64,000 nucleotides of DNA from Cognatundibacterium crateris (GTDB taxonomy: Bacteria > Pseudomonadota > Gammaproteobacteria > Burkholderiales > Burkholderiaceae_D), in the NCBI RefSeq assembly GCF_010078235.1, contig NZ_JAABOS010000002.1:1-64000 (forward strand), given 5' to 3'. Shown one piece after another: positions 33,527 through 43,007 of this stretch. The position numbers were made by a program, and so were the translations under genes. Each line of letters begins with the position of its first letter. Positions within the stretch are counted from its first letter, which is position 1. Below the pieces are notes generated by a model. That model worked only from the letters and a program-made list of their open reading frames with translations. It ran no database searches and was not told where the DNA came from.

Positions 33527-34557
33527 TGATTAACCTTTATAAAATTTGATTGATATTTTTTTAATATTTTTTGAACTGGTAACTCAAAAAAACGTTCGAC
33601 TAACAATGCGAAAAAAATTGTCAAAGTAAGAACAATAAAAAATACCAGCTCTGTTTTTTTTACATATTGAGATTTCGTAACAATCAGATAAACAATAGGA
33701 TGCAGAAGATACGTTCCGTAGCTAATATCACCAAAAAAAATGCAAATGCGTTTAAGCAGCGGGGATACCGGGTTGAATCGTGAAAAGAAAAAAACAATGC
33801 ACACAACGAGTGCAAGCAGGCAGATTCCCCTTATCCCAGTTAAGGTTTGTACCGCCGATATTCCGCTAGAAAAAAGGAGAACTATAAAGAAGAAAACACC
33901 GATTAAAAATGACCAGGGTTGATTCTTATCTTTCTCTAATAAAATAAATTTACCAACAAGAATGCCTAGAAAGAAATATGCTATGAATGCCAAAGGTTGT
34001 GTATACGGCACCCATATTTCTTTGAAATTAACAACTCCATGTAATGTCAGTTCTACAAATGAGATCTGAGCTAGAACAAAAAATATAGTAATAACTCGCC
34101 AATGGACGCTAAACGCCAAAGCAATCATTAATGGAAATAAAAGATAAAAAACAAATTCAATTCCTAAGGACCATCCTCCAAGAATTAAAGATGTACCACC
34201 TGGGTTACCCAACCCAAATAACATAGAAGCAGTTAGTAGACTTTTTTCAATCAGATTGAAAGAAAAACCATCGACAAAAAGTCCCCTAAGAAACATCAGT
34301 AATTCAATTAAAATCAGTAACGGCGCAAGTCGGATAAAGCGTAATAAGATAAATTCAACGATGGAAAAGTTATTATCGAATTTTGCTTTATAAGACAAGG
34401 TCAAACTGGCTCCACTTAAAACAAAAAAAATATAGACGCCATGCAATCCCCAAGAATACAATTCAACATCTACTTGCCATATCATCAGATGATAGGCTGC
34501 GACCAAAATTGCACACCATCCCCGAAGTAAATCAAAACCGAGAATTCTATTTTTCAT
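33523..34557 (-). CDS. acyltransferase family 3 (OafA/YrhL-type) membrane O-acyltransferase
   Basis: A 347-residue polytopic protein that starts MKNRILGFDLLRGWCAILVA, the family-typical first helix with a conserved RG, followed by a histidine-bearing AAYHL. About ten hydrophobic helices follow. These enzymes O-acylate (usually O-acetylate) surface sugars in the periplasm-facing membrane. A longer frame begins with a TTG overlapping the polymerase stop; I prefer 34557 by family pattern. It is coupled to the 2OG-oxygenase gene. Confidence 0.85.
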   Translation of the reverse strand: MKNRILGFDLLRGWCAILVAAYHLMIWQVDVELYSWGLHGVYIFFVLSGASLTLSYKAKFDNNFSIVEFILLRFIRLAPLLILIELLMFLRGLFVDGFSFNLIEKSLLTASMLFGLGNPGGTSLILGGWSLGIEFVFYLLFPLMIALAFSVHWRVITIFFVLAQISFVELTLHGVVNFKEIWVPYTQPLAFIAYFFLGILVGKFILLEKDKNQPWSFLIGVFFFIVLLFSSGISAVQTLTGIRGICLLALVVCIVFFFSRFNPVSPLLKRICIFFGDISYGTYLLHPIVYLIVTKSQYVKKTELVFFIVLTLTIFFALLVERFFELPVQKILKKYQSNFIKVNQ

Positions 34558-34598
34558 TATATAAATCTCTGAGGTTACTGATGCGCACATCACCCCAC

Positions 34599-35831
34599 TC
34601 AAGCACGCTTTTTATAAATCGCGATAAATAAAAGTCCAAAATAACTAACCGCATATGTGTTGAATATCCCAGAATATGGGATAACAAAAATCATCGCTCC
34701 AGTTAAACTTTGAAATGCAAGGCCATAAATGTTTTTAGACCTTATTTTTAAAGCGGCCACAATCATAAATGCAATAACAACTAAATATAAAATTGGAAAT
34801 AAAAAACCAAAATCAAGGTAAAGATCCCCCATAAACCCCCACCAAGCTCCCTGATTTGAAATTTCAGGTCCATTCTCTCCAAGCTTGACTCCAATGATTT
34901 TTGCAAAGGGAGATATGACGAGAAAAAACGAATGCGCTCCCAAGCTATATGGACTGGCATTAAAGGAAATTAGGCGAAGTAACTCAGGAATCCCTTGGGT
35001 CAAGTAAATAGCAATGGTATATGTTGCCAAACCTAAATATTCGATTACCCATGCTCCCAAATTAGTTATTTTTATCCCAAAATAGCCTGCGATATAACCT
35101 GCTGCCAGACTTAGGTCACCAAACTTAGCTTCAAAACGCTGATTTGTAGTCATTAATATAAATAAAATCAATATCGACGTAACTCCAAAAATCAGTCTTT
35201 TATTTCGAATAAAAGGGTGATTTATCAGTTCTGCAGTTATTCCAATCACTAAAATATAAAACACCAACTGCAATCTACTTACGTTAACAAAAAAATTAAG
35301 CGAAATTGCAAACACAACCAAAATTGAAACAAGAGTGATTTTAAGTTTTGATTTCTCTACTTTCGAATACACGACAAGAGAGCTTAGAGCAATAAAAAAA
35401 AAAGATCTAAACAAATTTCCAATCGCAGAAAAAAACGAAGATGTGGCAGTTCCATCAAGGGAGCTTTCTACTAGCGTGATGTATCTTTCCTGTAGATTTC
35501 CGAAATCTAGCCCACCAATATAATTAGCTTGCTCGGACAAAACTAACTGACATCCGATGATAGATAATAAAGAGAAAAATACCGCGCTCCTATGAACCTT
35601 TCCAAAACCCTGGATTTCGTTCACATTCAGTTGCGCACCACATCTAAATTTTTTTTCGACAGATTTAATTACTGCATAACCCAAAAAGACTAATACAAAT
35701 AAAACAAAAACAGCAAAGTATGACAAATCGGGAAATTCTGCGATTGGCAACATATAAAGTGCAATAGGAATAGCCCATCCCCAACAATACAGTCGAGAGA
35801 AAATCGAACTTTGTATTTTTTGTGGTTGCAT
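34599..35831 (-). CDS. O-antigen/capsule repeat-unit polymerase, Wzy candidate
   Basis: A 410-residue polytopic membrane protein with roughly ten to twelve helices and one long periplasmic loop (about residues 265-330, SPYSLGAHSFFLVISPFAKI ... GPEISNQGAWWGFMGD). The topology and the cluster position are those of a Wzy polymerase that links repeat units after flipping. Sequence conservation in Wzy is poor, so the call is by topology and context. Confidence 0.7.
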   Translation of the reverse strand: MQPQKIQSSIFSRLYCWGWAIPIALYMLPIAEFPDLSYFAVFVLFVLVFLGYAVIKSVEKKFRCGAQLNVNEIQGFGKVHRSAVFFSLLSIIGCQLVLSEQANYIGGLDFGNLQERYITLVESSLDGTATSSFFSAIGNLFRSFFFIALSSLVVYSKVEKSKLKITLVSILVVFAISLNFFVNVSRLQLVFYILVIGITAELINHPFIRNKRLIFGVTSILILFILMTTNQRFEAKFGDLSLAAGYIAGYFGIKITNLGAWVIEYLGLATYTIAIYLTQGIPELLRLISFNASPYSLGAHSFFLVISPFAKIIGVKLGENGPEISNQGAWWGFMGDLYLDFGFLFPILYLVVIAFMIVAALKIRSKNIYGLAFQSLTGAMIFVIPYSGIFNTYAVSYFGLLFIAIYKKRA

Positions 35832-35850
35832 TAATTAAATCACCTTATTG

Positions 35851-36726
35851 TTATCTTATATATAGTCGATTAACGTATGAATCAAATTGACCTTTGTTAA
35901 TATTTCTATTTTTTACTGAATAGTCATACACAGCAATAGGCCCTACAGAATATTCAACTTGAAGCAACAATCTTCTGCCATTTCGTGGCGGCTGCCCTTT
36001 ATGTAAACCGAACGTATCCTCCAAAAATGCGTCGCCGGTTTTCCCAGATAAAGACAAGATATTTTCATGAGGGAAAGAGGAGTAAACTTCATCATCTAGT
36101 ATCCTGCGGATTTTCAAAAACCGTTGATCTCGATGAGATCCTTTGACGAAACAATGGGGACCATTCCCCGCATCCACATCGCTCAAATACACAAAAAATT
36201 TTACAAATTTAAAATCATCAACATCTCGATGATAATTTTCTGCTTCTTGCGCACTTCCGTCAGCAGGAATCGACCACCAAATACTAATATTAGAAATAGT
36301 TGGCTTACAACCTAAATACTTCCCAGCAATATCTAAAATTTGTGGGTTATTTGCCAAAGCAATCACATCTACGGAACTCACAATATCTTTTGTGAAATAT
36401 TCCGCGACATGCACATTTTCGGGCACGTTATCTATATAAAACCCACTTCGCTGCAGATCGAAACGCTCTTTCAAAGGCAATCCCACGAGATGTTCTTTTA
36501 TTCTAGTAATAGCATCAGCGGAAACAAATTGATTTAAAAGAGTAATTCCATCGCGCTCCAATTCTTGGGAGAAGATATTACTTTCGGTGAATTTTTGAAT
36601 GTATTTGGGTTTTGCAAATACTACTATCTTTGTAATGACCTTCCTTAATGGATACCAGGTTGCTAAACGTTGCAACCCATACATCCAAATTTGAGGGCGA
36701 ATTATATTTTTGGCAATCATTTTCAA
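35851..36726 (-). CDS. phytanoyl-CoA dioxygenase (PhyH)-family protein
   Basis: A 291-residue Fe(II)/2-oxoglutarate dioxygenase of the PhyH family. Iron ligands are visible as His and Asp in NYHRDVDDFKFVKFF, with a distal His in FGLHKGQPP. The family feature PHCFVKGSHR lies in between, and an Arg for 2-oxoglutarate follows (PRNGRRLLLQVEY). It is the second oxygenase of this cluster and unlike the one at 32.8 kb. Hydroxylation of a glycan sugar or lipid is inference from context. Confidence 0.85.
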   Translation of the reverse strand: MKMIAKNIIRPQIWMYGLQRLATWYPLRKVITKIVVFAKPKYIQKFTESNIFSQELERDGITLLNQFVSADAITRIKEHLVGLPLKERFDLQRSGFYIDNVPENVHVAEYFTKDIVSSVDVIALANNPQILDIAGKYLGCKPTISNISIWWSIPADGSAQEAENYHRDVDDFKFVKFFVYLSDVDAGNGPHCFVKGSHRDQRFLKIRRILDDEVYSSFPHENILSLSGKTGDAFLEDTFGLHKGQPPRNGRRLLLQVEYSVGPIAVYDYSVKNRNINKGQFDSYVNRLYIR

Positions 36727-36761
36727 TTAAAGCCTCGCTAGAATTTATTTCAATATCATTG

Positions 36762-38135
36762 TTAATAAGTTAATTTTCCACTAGAGGAATTTATAACTTT
36801 ATTCAAGCCAGCAATTAAATCTTTCTTGTCACAATGGTGCCATGTAATCCCCTGCTGCCCTTGGCGCATCGTACTGCGAAGACATTGACGTACAAACTCA
36901 TATTTTTCTTCTTCAGTAGGAACCTTGAAAGACGAAATTTTATTGTTAATTATTATAGGCCAACTCACAACATTCTCGACATCAATATACGCAGCATTGG
37001 AATACGGGAACCAGTAACTCTGATCACTGAACGAAACAATTGCCTTTCCTCTCAAATATGCTTCAACGCCGATACTTCCTGCCCCCATTAAAACGACGTC
37101 TACCATCGCTAATACATCATTGCTAAATTCCATTGCAGGAACACTAATAACACCCTCTAAATTTACTAGAGTTTTATAAAAATCCGAATCACGTGCCCCA
37201 AGCATATGTAAATGCTCTTTAACGACAATGCAAAAATGTGGACTAAGTTCTTTGCAAATCTCTATAACTAATTCTTGGTATCTTAGTGTTTTGAGATTTT
37301 TCATCCAATAATCGGAAGTTGCCTCAGGAATATAACTAAGCGGAATATAAATTATTGGTTTACCAGACTGGTGTCCCATTGTGTTAATACGCGAACGCCA
37401 GTCACCGTGGAAGTCCTCAGCATTAGGAAAGTCACGCCACCGTCTACGTTCGACAACGAAAGGCAAGCAGGCATAATGCATATGAAGCGGATCATTTTCT
37501 AGACGGCCTTTTACCGCAAAAACAATCTGTTTTACACGATAGCGTATCATCGCTTTAAGATGGCGTAGTGGTGTATACGTATCTGCTTGCAAATAATTTT
37601 GTCTGAATTTCGGTTTAGATATTTGTTCTAAAACTGTCCGAATTTCTTCTTCTTCTGGCTCTCTTATATCAAGTGGAAGGCCATAACCGTATTGCGTGAT
37701 CTGCATTTTTCCAGGGAAATACGAGTATGCAATTCCTACATACATCAATCCTCTCAATCTTGACAATTCTGCAAGTAAGTGTGTAACATAGTCGTCTACC
37801 ATATGTGAGTAGACAACGTCGGGTTGAAAGCTTTCTAACTCTTCGATTAAAACTAATGCCATTGAACGCAACATTTGAATTGCTTGGCTTCGGGGTATGT
37901 TCCTAAGGTAACGGCAACGTGAAATGACATTACTTTCATCATTTTGTGTAAATCCTTGCACCATTGGAGCCGAATCCAAATTTGCATAGAATCTGGCGCG
38001 AGTGTCTGTAATACCCTTCTTTTTACCATCAGTTATAAATTTAAACTCAAACTCTTCTGAGAGCCCATCAATGTTCTTTTGAAAGTCATTGACCAGATAT
38101 GGTCTACAAAAAACAAGTACTTTCTTTTTTAACAC
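36762..38135 (-). CDS. capsule-type glycosyltransferase (KpsS/KpsC-like fold)
   Basis: A 457-residue protein whose C-terminal part matches the capsule polysaccharide biosynthesis pattern: IVVKEHLHMLGARDSDFYKTL, then a valine-rich VDVVLMGAGSIGVEAYLRGKAIVSF. That layout occurs in KpsS/KpsC-like transferases, some of which handle Kdo-like acidic sugars. Directly downstream of the nonulosonate synthase gene, it is a reasonable candidate for the transferase that uses the CMP-activated sugar; that is inference. An AT-rich hairpin lies upstream. Confidence 0.65.
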   Translation of the reverse strand: MLKKKVLVFCRPYLVNDFQKNIDGLSEEFEFKFITDGKKKGITDTRARFYANLDSAPMVQGFTQNDESNVISRCRYLRNIPRSQAIQMLRSMALVLIEELESFQPDVVYSHMVDDYVTHLLAELSRLRGLMYVGIAYSYFPGKMQITQYGYGLPLDIREPEEEEIRTVLEQISKPKFRQNYLQADTYTPLRHLKAMIRYRVKQIVFAVKGRLENDPLHMHYACLPFVVERRRWRDFPNAEDFHGDWRSRINTMGHQSGKPIIYIPLSYIPEATSDYWMKNLKTLRYQELVIEICKELSPHFCIVVKEHLHMLGARDSDFYKTLVNLEGVISVPAMEFSNDVLAMVDVVLMGAGSIGVEAYLRGKAIVSFSDQSYWFPYSNAAYIDVENVVSWPIIINNKISSFKVPTEEEKYEFVRQCLRSTMRQGQQGITWHHCDKKDLIAGLNKVINSSSGKLTY

Positions 38136-38178
38136 TAGATATCTCCTACATATATTATTTAAAATTTCGGCTAAATAT

Positions 38179-38205
38179 AAAAAATATCATTTTTCGATAT
38201 TTTTT
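38179..38205 (-). terminator. AT-rich hairpin between the Pse genes and downstream glycosyltransferase
   Basis: A 10-bp perfect stem (AAAAAATATC / GATATTTTTT) with a seven-base loop lies in the 120-bp gap after the PseI gene. On the minus strand it ends in T's. It may partly end transcription of the sugar-synthesis genes before the assembly genes. Confidence 0.5.
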
Positions 38206-38255
38206 CTCAACTAGATGATTTATTTTTGAAAAACGAGCATTTTTTAACCGACCAA

Positions 38256-39314
38256 CTACTTTAACAAATGCCAAGTTAGGGCAGTGCCTCTTTTCACTGA
38301 TTTACTAACCTGCATCCCTAAAACTATCTCTGTATATTTTGTCGGTATCCCCAACCCTGGGCGAATGGCACGGACGTTGTCCACTGTTAAAATTTCACCT
38401 TTTTCAATATCTCTAGTAACATATAGTGACCGTCTGAATTGTTGCGATTTTTTCTCTGCATCCGTAGGTCCATAGCTGACTTTTCCTAAAGCTTGCCAAG
38501 CACGAGCAGATTCAATTACCAGTTGGTTCATTTCAGCTGGCTCCATTGAAAAGGTACTATCTACCCCCCCATCAGCGCGATTTAAAGTGAAATGTTTTTC
38601 AATAACAGTAGCTCCAAGTGCGACACTTGCTACTGAAACTCCAATGCCCATTGTGTGGTCGGAAAGACCTACTTCACAGTCAAATAACTGACGCATGTGG
38701 GGGATGCTCAATATGTTGGTATTTTCAGGAGTGGCTGGGTAAGTACTTGTACACTTCAGCAATATGAGATTCTTACATCCAGCCTCACGCGCTGCGCGCA
38801 CTGTTTCATCGATTTCCGCAGCAGTTGCCATGCCTGTTGAAATAATCATAGGCTTCCCAGTTGCCGCAACTTTACGTATAAGAGGAATGTCTGTATTCTC
38901 AAATGATGCAATTTTATAAACATCAACATCCAAAGTCTCTAGAAAATCAACCGAAGTTGAATCGAACGGAGTACTAAAAGGTATCATTCCCAATTCACGA
39001 GCTCGGTCGAAAATCGGCTTATGCCACTCCCAAGGTGTGTAAGCTTCACCATATAATTTATATAACGAGGTACCCGACCAAAGACTCTTAGGGTCACTAA
39101 TGTGAAATTCACGCTCATCCAGATCGAGCGTCATGGTATCTGGTGTGTAAGTTTGAATCTTCAGCGCGTGCGCACCGGTCTTAGCCGCAGCTTCGACAAT
39201 CTCAAGTGCACGCTCTAACGATTGATTGTGATTGCCGGACATTTCCGCGATAACGAATGGAGGTTGCCCTAGGCCGATCTGACGATGCCCGACTTGTATA
39301 TTTGCTTTAGTCAT
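38256..39314 (-). CDS. pseI: pseudaminic acid synthase (NeuB family)
   Basis: A 352-residue synthase that condenses a 6-deoxy-2,4-diacetamido-hexose with phosphoenolpyruvate to a nonulosonic acid. The NeuB TIM barrel has FVIAEMSGNHNQ, ALKIQTYTPDTMTLD, YKIASFENTD, ISTGMAT and EKHFTLNR. A C-terminal antifreeze-like SAF domain (about 290-350, RSLYVTRDIEKGEILT) follows. The YTPDTMTLD loop and pairing with PseB/PseC/PseG favour pseudaminic over sialic or legionaminic acid. It overlaps the PseG-PseH gene by eight bases. Confidence 0.93.
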   Translation of the reverse strand: MTKANIQVGHRQIGLGQPPFVIAEMSGNHNQSLERALEIVEAAAKTGAHALKIQTYTPDTMTLDLDEREFHISDPKSLWSGTSLYKLYGEAYTPWEWHKPIFDRARELGMIPFSTPFDSTSVDFLETLDVDVYKIASFENTDIPLIRKVAATGKPMIISTGMATAAEIDETVRAAREAGCKNLILLKCTSTYPATPENTNILSIPHMRQLFDCEVGLSDHTMGIGVSVASVALGATVIEKHFTLNRADGGVDSTFSMEPAEMNQLVIESARAWQALGKVSYGPTDAEKKSQQFRRSLYVTRDIEKGEILTVDNVRAIRPGLGIPTKYTEIVLGMQVSKSVKRGTALTWHLLK

Positions 39315-40887
39315 AAAAGTCCTGATTAACTGTATATGTCGTAAATAGCGGCGTATAACCCGCTTTCAGAAAAACTGAATGTGACGCTTTATTTTCCGTT
39401 TTAATTTCTGCCCTGATTTCACTTACTTTTTTTCCACTCGACTTCAGCCAGTCTAAACCTGCAATAAGTAAATCCTTACCGAGACCTTTTCCGTGTCTCC
39501 CGGGCACAAGATAAATCGACGTCATCCAAAAATTAGATTTAACGTTGAAGTCATAACGCAATACCCCAACAGGGCCTCTTGCATCACTTCCAATTAGCAA
39601 GAAATGTTCATCGCTGACCGTCATTGCACTTACCCAACCTTGATGGGACTCGTAGGGAATGACCTTGGAATCATGTGAATTCAGACGATTCTCTTCCGCA
39701 TTTCGCCACTGATATAAATTTTCGCAATCAGCCATAGTGCATCTGCGGATATTGATCGTACTATCAATGAGGTGACGTGCAATCTTCAAAGAACCATGCG
39801 CATCGCACATCGCAAGGCTACGAGTTACAAAGTGCTTTCGTAAAAAAGGGTTTTCCAGCAAAACAGAAATAGCAGCCTTAATTTGCCCTACATTAATTTC
39901 GCATGCACGGCCTAAAAACAGATGCATACCCTCAATGGCAGCATCTTGACCAAGCTTAAACTGATTTTCCGCAATCGCTATAGCAATTGACGGCACCCCC
40001 AAGCTTGCCCGCTCCCAACTCATACCCCCGGCTGCACCGATAGCGATGTCGGCACTAGCCATTAATTCAGCCATGTTCTGTGGAGCAACATGCAGGACGA
40101 CTTGTTTATAGTTTTTAATCCAATCACTGATAAGATCAATGTGTGGGGACGCTCCACCTAAAATCACATCGATTTGAAGGTCATAATCATTCAACAACGA
40201 CGTTACCGCTTCCAATACTTTTAAGGTATCACCATTAACGTCAACCCCGCCAAAACAGATATTGATGCGCTTAGGCTTGATTTGAAGTCGATTTAGACGC
40301 TGTTCATCATCTTTGACATTTAAAAATTCTGGTCTCAACAAAGCGTAAGACGGGCCTAACAACAAACGGGTTCCTATTCCAACATTACCTAGGTATCGCA
40401 ACTCCTGATCAACGTAAAAATTTTGATCAAGCAAAATATCACAGTCATGTTGACGATCTGCAAGATCATCAATCACCATGATTTTTTTTGCGCGGACACG
40501 CATGGCATTTTCCCATCGTGCATCAAGAGCATAGTGGTCAACAATGAGCCAATCTACTTGACCGTAGCGGGCCAAATTTTCAATGCAATCAGCCGCATCA
40601 ATGTCCCAACTTACATTCAACCAAGTGGAATGCTGCGGCAAAGGTTCATCTTCATTTTTTTCCAAACACTCTTTACTTCCGGGAACAGATGAACTTGACC
40701 TTTGCTGTAAAATGACTACTTCATGACCATTTTCGCAAATCTGCTTAGAAAAAACGTTTGATAGTTCACGGCAAACAAAAAGAACCTTTGCACCTTGCTG
40801 TACAAGCTGATTAGCAAGTGTCAGACATCGCATCAAGTGACCTGCCCCGATATTTGTCGATGCATCAACTCTGATTGCAATATGCAT
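39307..40887 (-). CDS. PseG-PseH fusion: UDP-sugar hydrolase plus N-acetyltransferase
   Basis: A 526-residue two-domain protein. Residues 1 to about 370 match PseG: RVDASTNIGAGHLMRCLTLA at the N-terminus, the DHYALDARWE segment, and the donor-binding GAAGGMSWERASLGVPSI. This domain removes UDP from 2,4-diacetamido-2,4,6-trideoxy-altrose. Residues about 375-526 form a GNAT acetyltransferase (INIRRCTMADCENLYQWRN, VPGRHGKGLGKDLL) that matches PseH, which acetylates the 4-amino group just before. The fusion covers two consecutive pathway steps. It is cotranscribed with pseI. Confidence 0.9.
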   Translation of the reverse strand: MHIAIRVDASTNIGAGHLMRCLTLANQLVQQGAKVLFVCRELSNVFSKQICENGHEVVILQQRSSSSVPGSKECLEKNEDEPLPQHSTWLNVSWDIDAADCIENLARYGQVDWLIVDHYALDARWENAMRVRAKKIMVIDDLADRQHDCDILLDQNFYVDQELRYLGNVGIGTRLLLGPSYALLRPEFLNVKDDEQRLNRLQIKPKRINICFGGVDVNGDTLKVLEAVTSLLNDYDLQIDVILGGASPHIDLISDWIKNYKQVVLHVAPQNMAELMASADIAIGAAGGMSWERASLGVPSIAIAIAENQFKLGQDAAIEGMHLFLGRACEINVGQIKAAISVLLENPFLRKHFVTRSLAMCDAHGSLKIARHLIDSTINIRRCTMADCENLYQWRNAEENRLNSHDSKVIPYESHQGWVSAMTVSDEHFLLIGSDARGPVGVLRYDFNVKSNFWMTSIYLVPGRHGKGLGKDLLIAGLDWLKSSGKKVSEIRAEIKTENKASHSVFLKAGYTPLFTTYTVNQDFYD

Positions 40888-40910
40888 ATTTAAATTTTGC
40901 CTAGAAGAAA

Positions 40911-42200
40911 TTAACGTACTTTAAATAAAGGACGGATAGGTTCGCAGCGTAAAAATGGCGTCACATTACCTTGATGAATAGCCTGCTTTAGCATCGGAAA
41001 TATTTCATCATATGCACCAACAATCTTCGCTATGTCTGCCGCAGAATGCGAGTAACTAATGTTGTGAGTACCAAACCACAAAATACCGCGAGCAAGTAAC
41101 TCTTGCATCAACAAAGTTTTACTATCCCACATCGAGCAGCCTGGCGCATCCTTCAAAGTGAGGAAGCTCCAGGTTGAATGTCCGGCAAAGCCGAGCCACT
41201 CGCCTAACTCATGTTTGGAAATCAATTGAGTTACAGCGCTACGCAAACTCTCGCCTGTAGCTGACATTGTCTTAACAACTGGTTCACGTTTGAGCTTATC
41301 CATCGTCGCTGCTGCAGCAGCTAACGAAAGCGTTTCGCCGCCGAAAGTGAATGAAAAGAAAATCTCTTCCATCATTTTCATAATATCGGCGCGACCAGCA
41401 ACTGCGGAAACAGGATAGCCATTAGCTAAACCCTTACCAAATGTAGCCAAATCAGGTGTTACGCCAAAATATTCTTGTGCGCCACCGTTCGCATATCTGA
41501 ACCCGGTAATTGTTTCATCAAAAATCAGAACAGCGCCGTGCTTATGAGCAAGTTCTTTAACACCTTGCAGATATCCCTCATGTGGATCAACAACGTTCAT
41601 TGGCTCCAAGATGACCGCAGCAAATTCGCCGTTATGTTGTTTAAGCAGATTATCAAGAGCAGCGAGATCATTAAAAGGAAAGCTATGACTCAAATCTCTG
41701 ACAGCTTGCGGAACGCCAAGTGACCTTGCTGTCGTGCCAATGTACCAATCTTGCCAACCGTGGTAACCACATAAAGCGACCCTGTCTCGACCAGTAAAAG
41801 CACGTGCAACACGAATTGCGCCAGCCGTCGCATCAGAACCATTTTTACCAAAACGCACTTTTTCTGCGCATGGAACCATATCAACGATACGCTCTGCAAC
41901 TTCCATCTCTAAACGATGCGGCAAGGAAAAAATTACGCCATCTTCCAATTGCGCACGAACTGCCTCTGTTACATCAGGATCGTTATAGCCAAGAGTTACG
42001 GAAGCGAGGCTGCTGATGAAATCGACGTATTCATTTCCATCAACGTCCCAAACTTTGCTACCTTTGCCTTTGGCAATAAAATACGGTGAAATACCAAAAG
42101 GATATTGCGTCTTGCTTTTACTAAATGTCTGGCTACCCAACGGAATGGTTTGTTCAGCACGGTGTAACAGTTCTTCGGACAATTTGTAGCGCGTACTCAT
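40911..42200 (-). CDS. class III aminotransferase (glutamate-1-semialdehyde aminomutase-like)
   Basis: A 429-residue PLP enzyme like HemL: VRFGKNGSDATAGAIRVARAFTGRDRVALCGYHGWQDW, LIFDETITGFR, and ATFGKGLANGYPVSAVAGR with the PLP lysine in FGKGLANG. It is not the housekeeping HemL by context, being embedded between SpsF-like and PseG genes. In such clusters a class III aminotransferase could place an additional amino group on the nonulosonate or its side chain, but the true substrate is not known. Confidence 0.85.
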   Translation of the reverse strand: MSTRYKLSEELLHRAEQTIPLGSQTFSKSKTQYPFGISPYFIAKGKGSKVWDVDGNEYVDFISSLASVTLGYNDPDVTEAVRAQLEDGVIFSLPHRLEMEVAERIVDMVPCAEKVRFGKNGSDATAGAIRVARAFTGRDRVALCGYHGWQDWYIGTTARSLGVPQAVRDLSHSFPFNDLAALDNLLKQHNGEFAAVILEPMNVVDPHEGYLQGVKELAHKHGAVLIFDETITGFRYANGGAQEYFGVTPDLATFGKGLANGYPVSAVAGRADIMKMMEEIFFSFTFGGETLSLAAAAATMDKLKREPVVKTMSATGESLRSAVTQLISKHELGEWLGFAGHSTWSFLTLKDAPGCSMWDSKTLLMQELLARGILWFGTHNISYSHSAADIAKIVGAYDEIFPMLKQAIHQGNVTPFLRCEPIRPLFKVR

Positions 42201-42246
42201 AATTTTATTCCTTGCTCAGTGAATTGAGAAACTCGTTAAATACACA

Positions 42247-43002
42247 TCAAATACTTTGATCGTTTTGCAATGATTTTTGCAAGCCTTCGTTTCTCTCTAA
42301 ATGCTGATTAATATTGAACAGCTCAGGTTCCTTACTTATTAATGCGAGCACGTCTTCAGTTGTAAAGTGCGGATTTTGCCTGTATAAGTTGAAATAAATT
42401 CTACTGACAAGTTCAAAATCTTCAGGATTATCAACGGTCCACCGCAGATGAGATAAGTCTTCCCTCGCATGAACGTGATGTACTTTAAAACGATCGGATT
42501 GTTGATTAATAAATAATGTCACATGCTCACGTTGCGAAACTAACTTTGCCTCTTCCCAAGCTTGCTGCAATACAGAAAATTTACAAATTTCGACATCGAG
42601 ACCATCTGGAAAACTAGACTGCACGCAATTGGCCGTGTAATCAGCACCACTTAAGAGATGCGCCTCAATGACCATATCGATCACAGATGGATCCGCCAGC
42701 GGACAATCACCAGTCAATCGAACGATGTGATCCGGATTAATACTCGCTGCCGCCTGATAGTAGCGATCCAAGACATCATTAAGACTCCCACGAAAACACG
42801 AAATTTGTAGGTCTTCACAAAGCGCAGCTAACGGGTCATCACTACTGCTGTCACTCGTTGCAACGACTAAATGATCAATCAAGTGCGCACGTTGAACACG
42901 TTCAAGTTGGCGTGCGATCATTGGCACGCCTAAAATTGGCTTGAGTACTTTATTAGGCAAACGTGACGAGGAGCAACGCGCCTGCAATATAGCGAGTATC
43001 AA
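42247..43002 (-). CDS. SpsF-like cytidylyltransferase (CMP-nonulosonate synthase)
   Basis: A 251-residue nucleotidyltransferase. It opens with the family signature ILAILQARCSSSRLPNKVL, followed by LVVATSDSSSDD and RLTGDCPLADPS. It should activate the nonulosonic acid with CTP, the job of PseF in other pathways. I place the start at a TTG (43002): an AAAGGT lies seven bases upstream and the protein then begins exactly at the conserved N-terminus. An upstream GTG (43029) would overlap the aldo/keto reductase gene. It is coupled to that gene. Confidence 0.85.
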   Translation of the reverse strand: MILAILQARCSSSRLPNKVLKPILGVPMIARQLERVQRAHLIDHLVVATSDSSSDDPLAALCEDLQISCFRGSLNDVLDRYYQAAASINPDHIVRLTGDCPLADPSVIDMVIEAHLLSGADYTANCVQSSFPDGLDVEICKFSVLQQAWEEAKLVSQREHVTLFINQQSDRFKVHHVHAREDLSHLRWTVDNPEDFELVSRIYFNLYRQNPHFTTEDVLALISKEPELFNINQHLERNEGLQKSLQNDQSI

Positions 43003-43007
43003 TTTAT

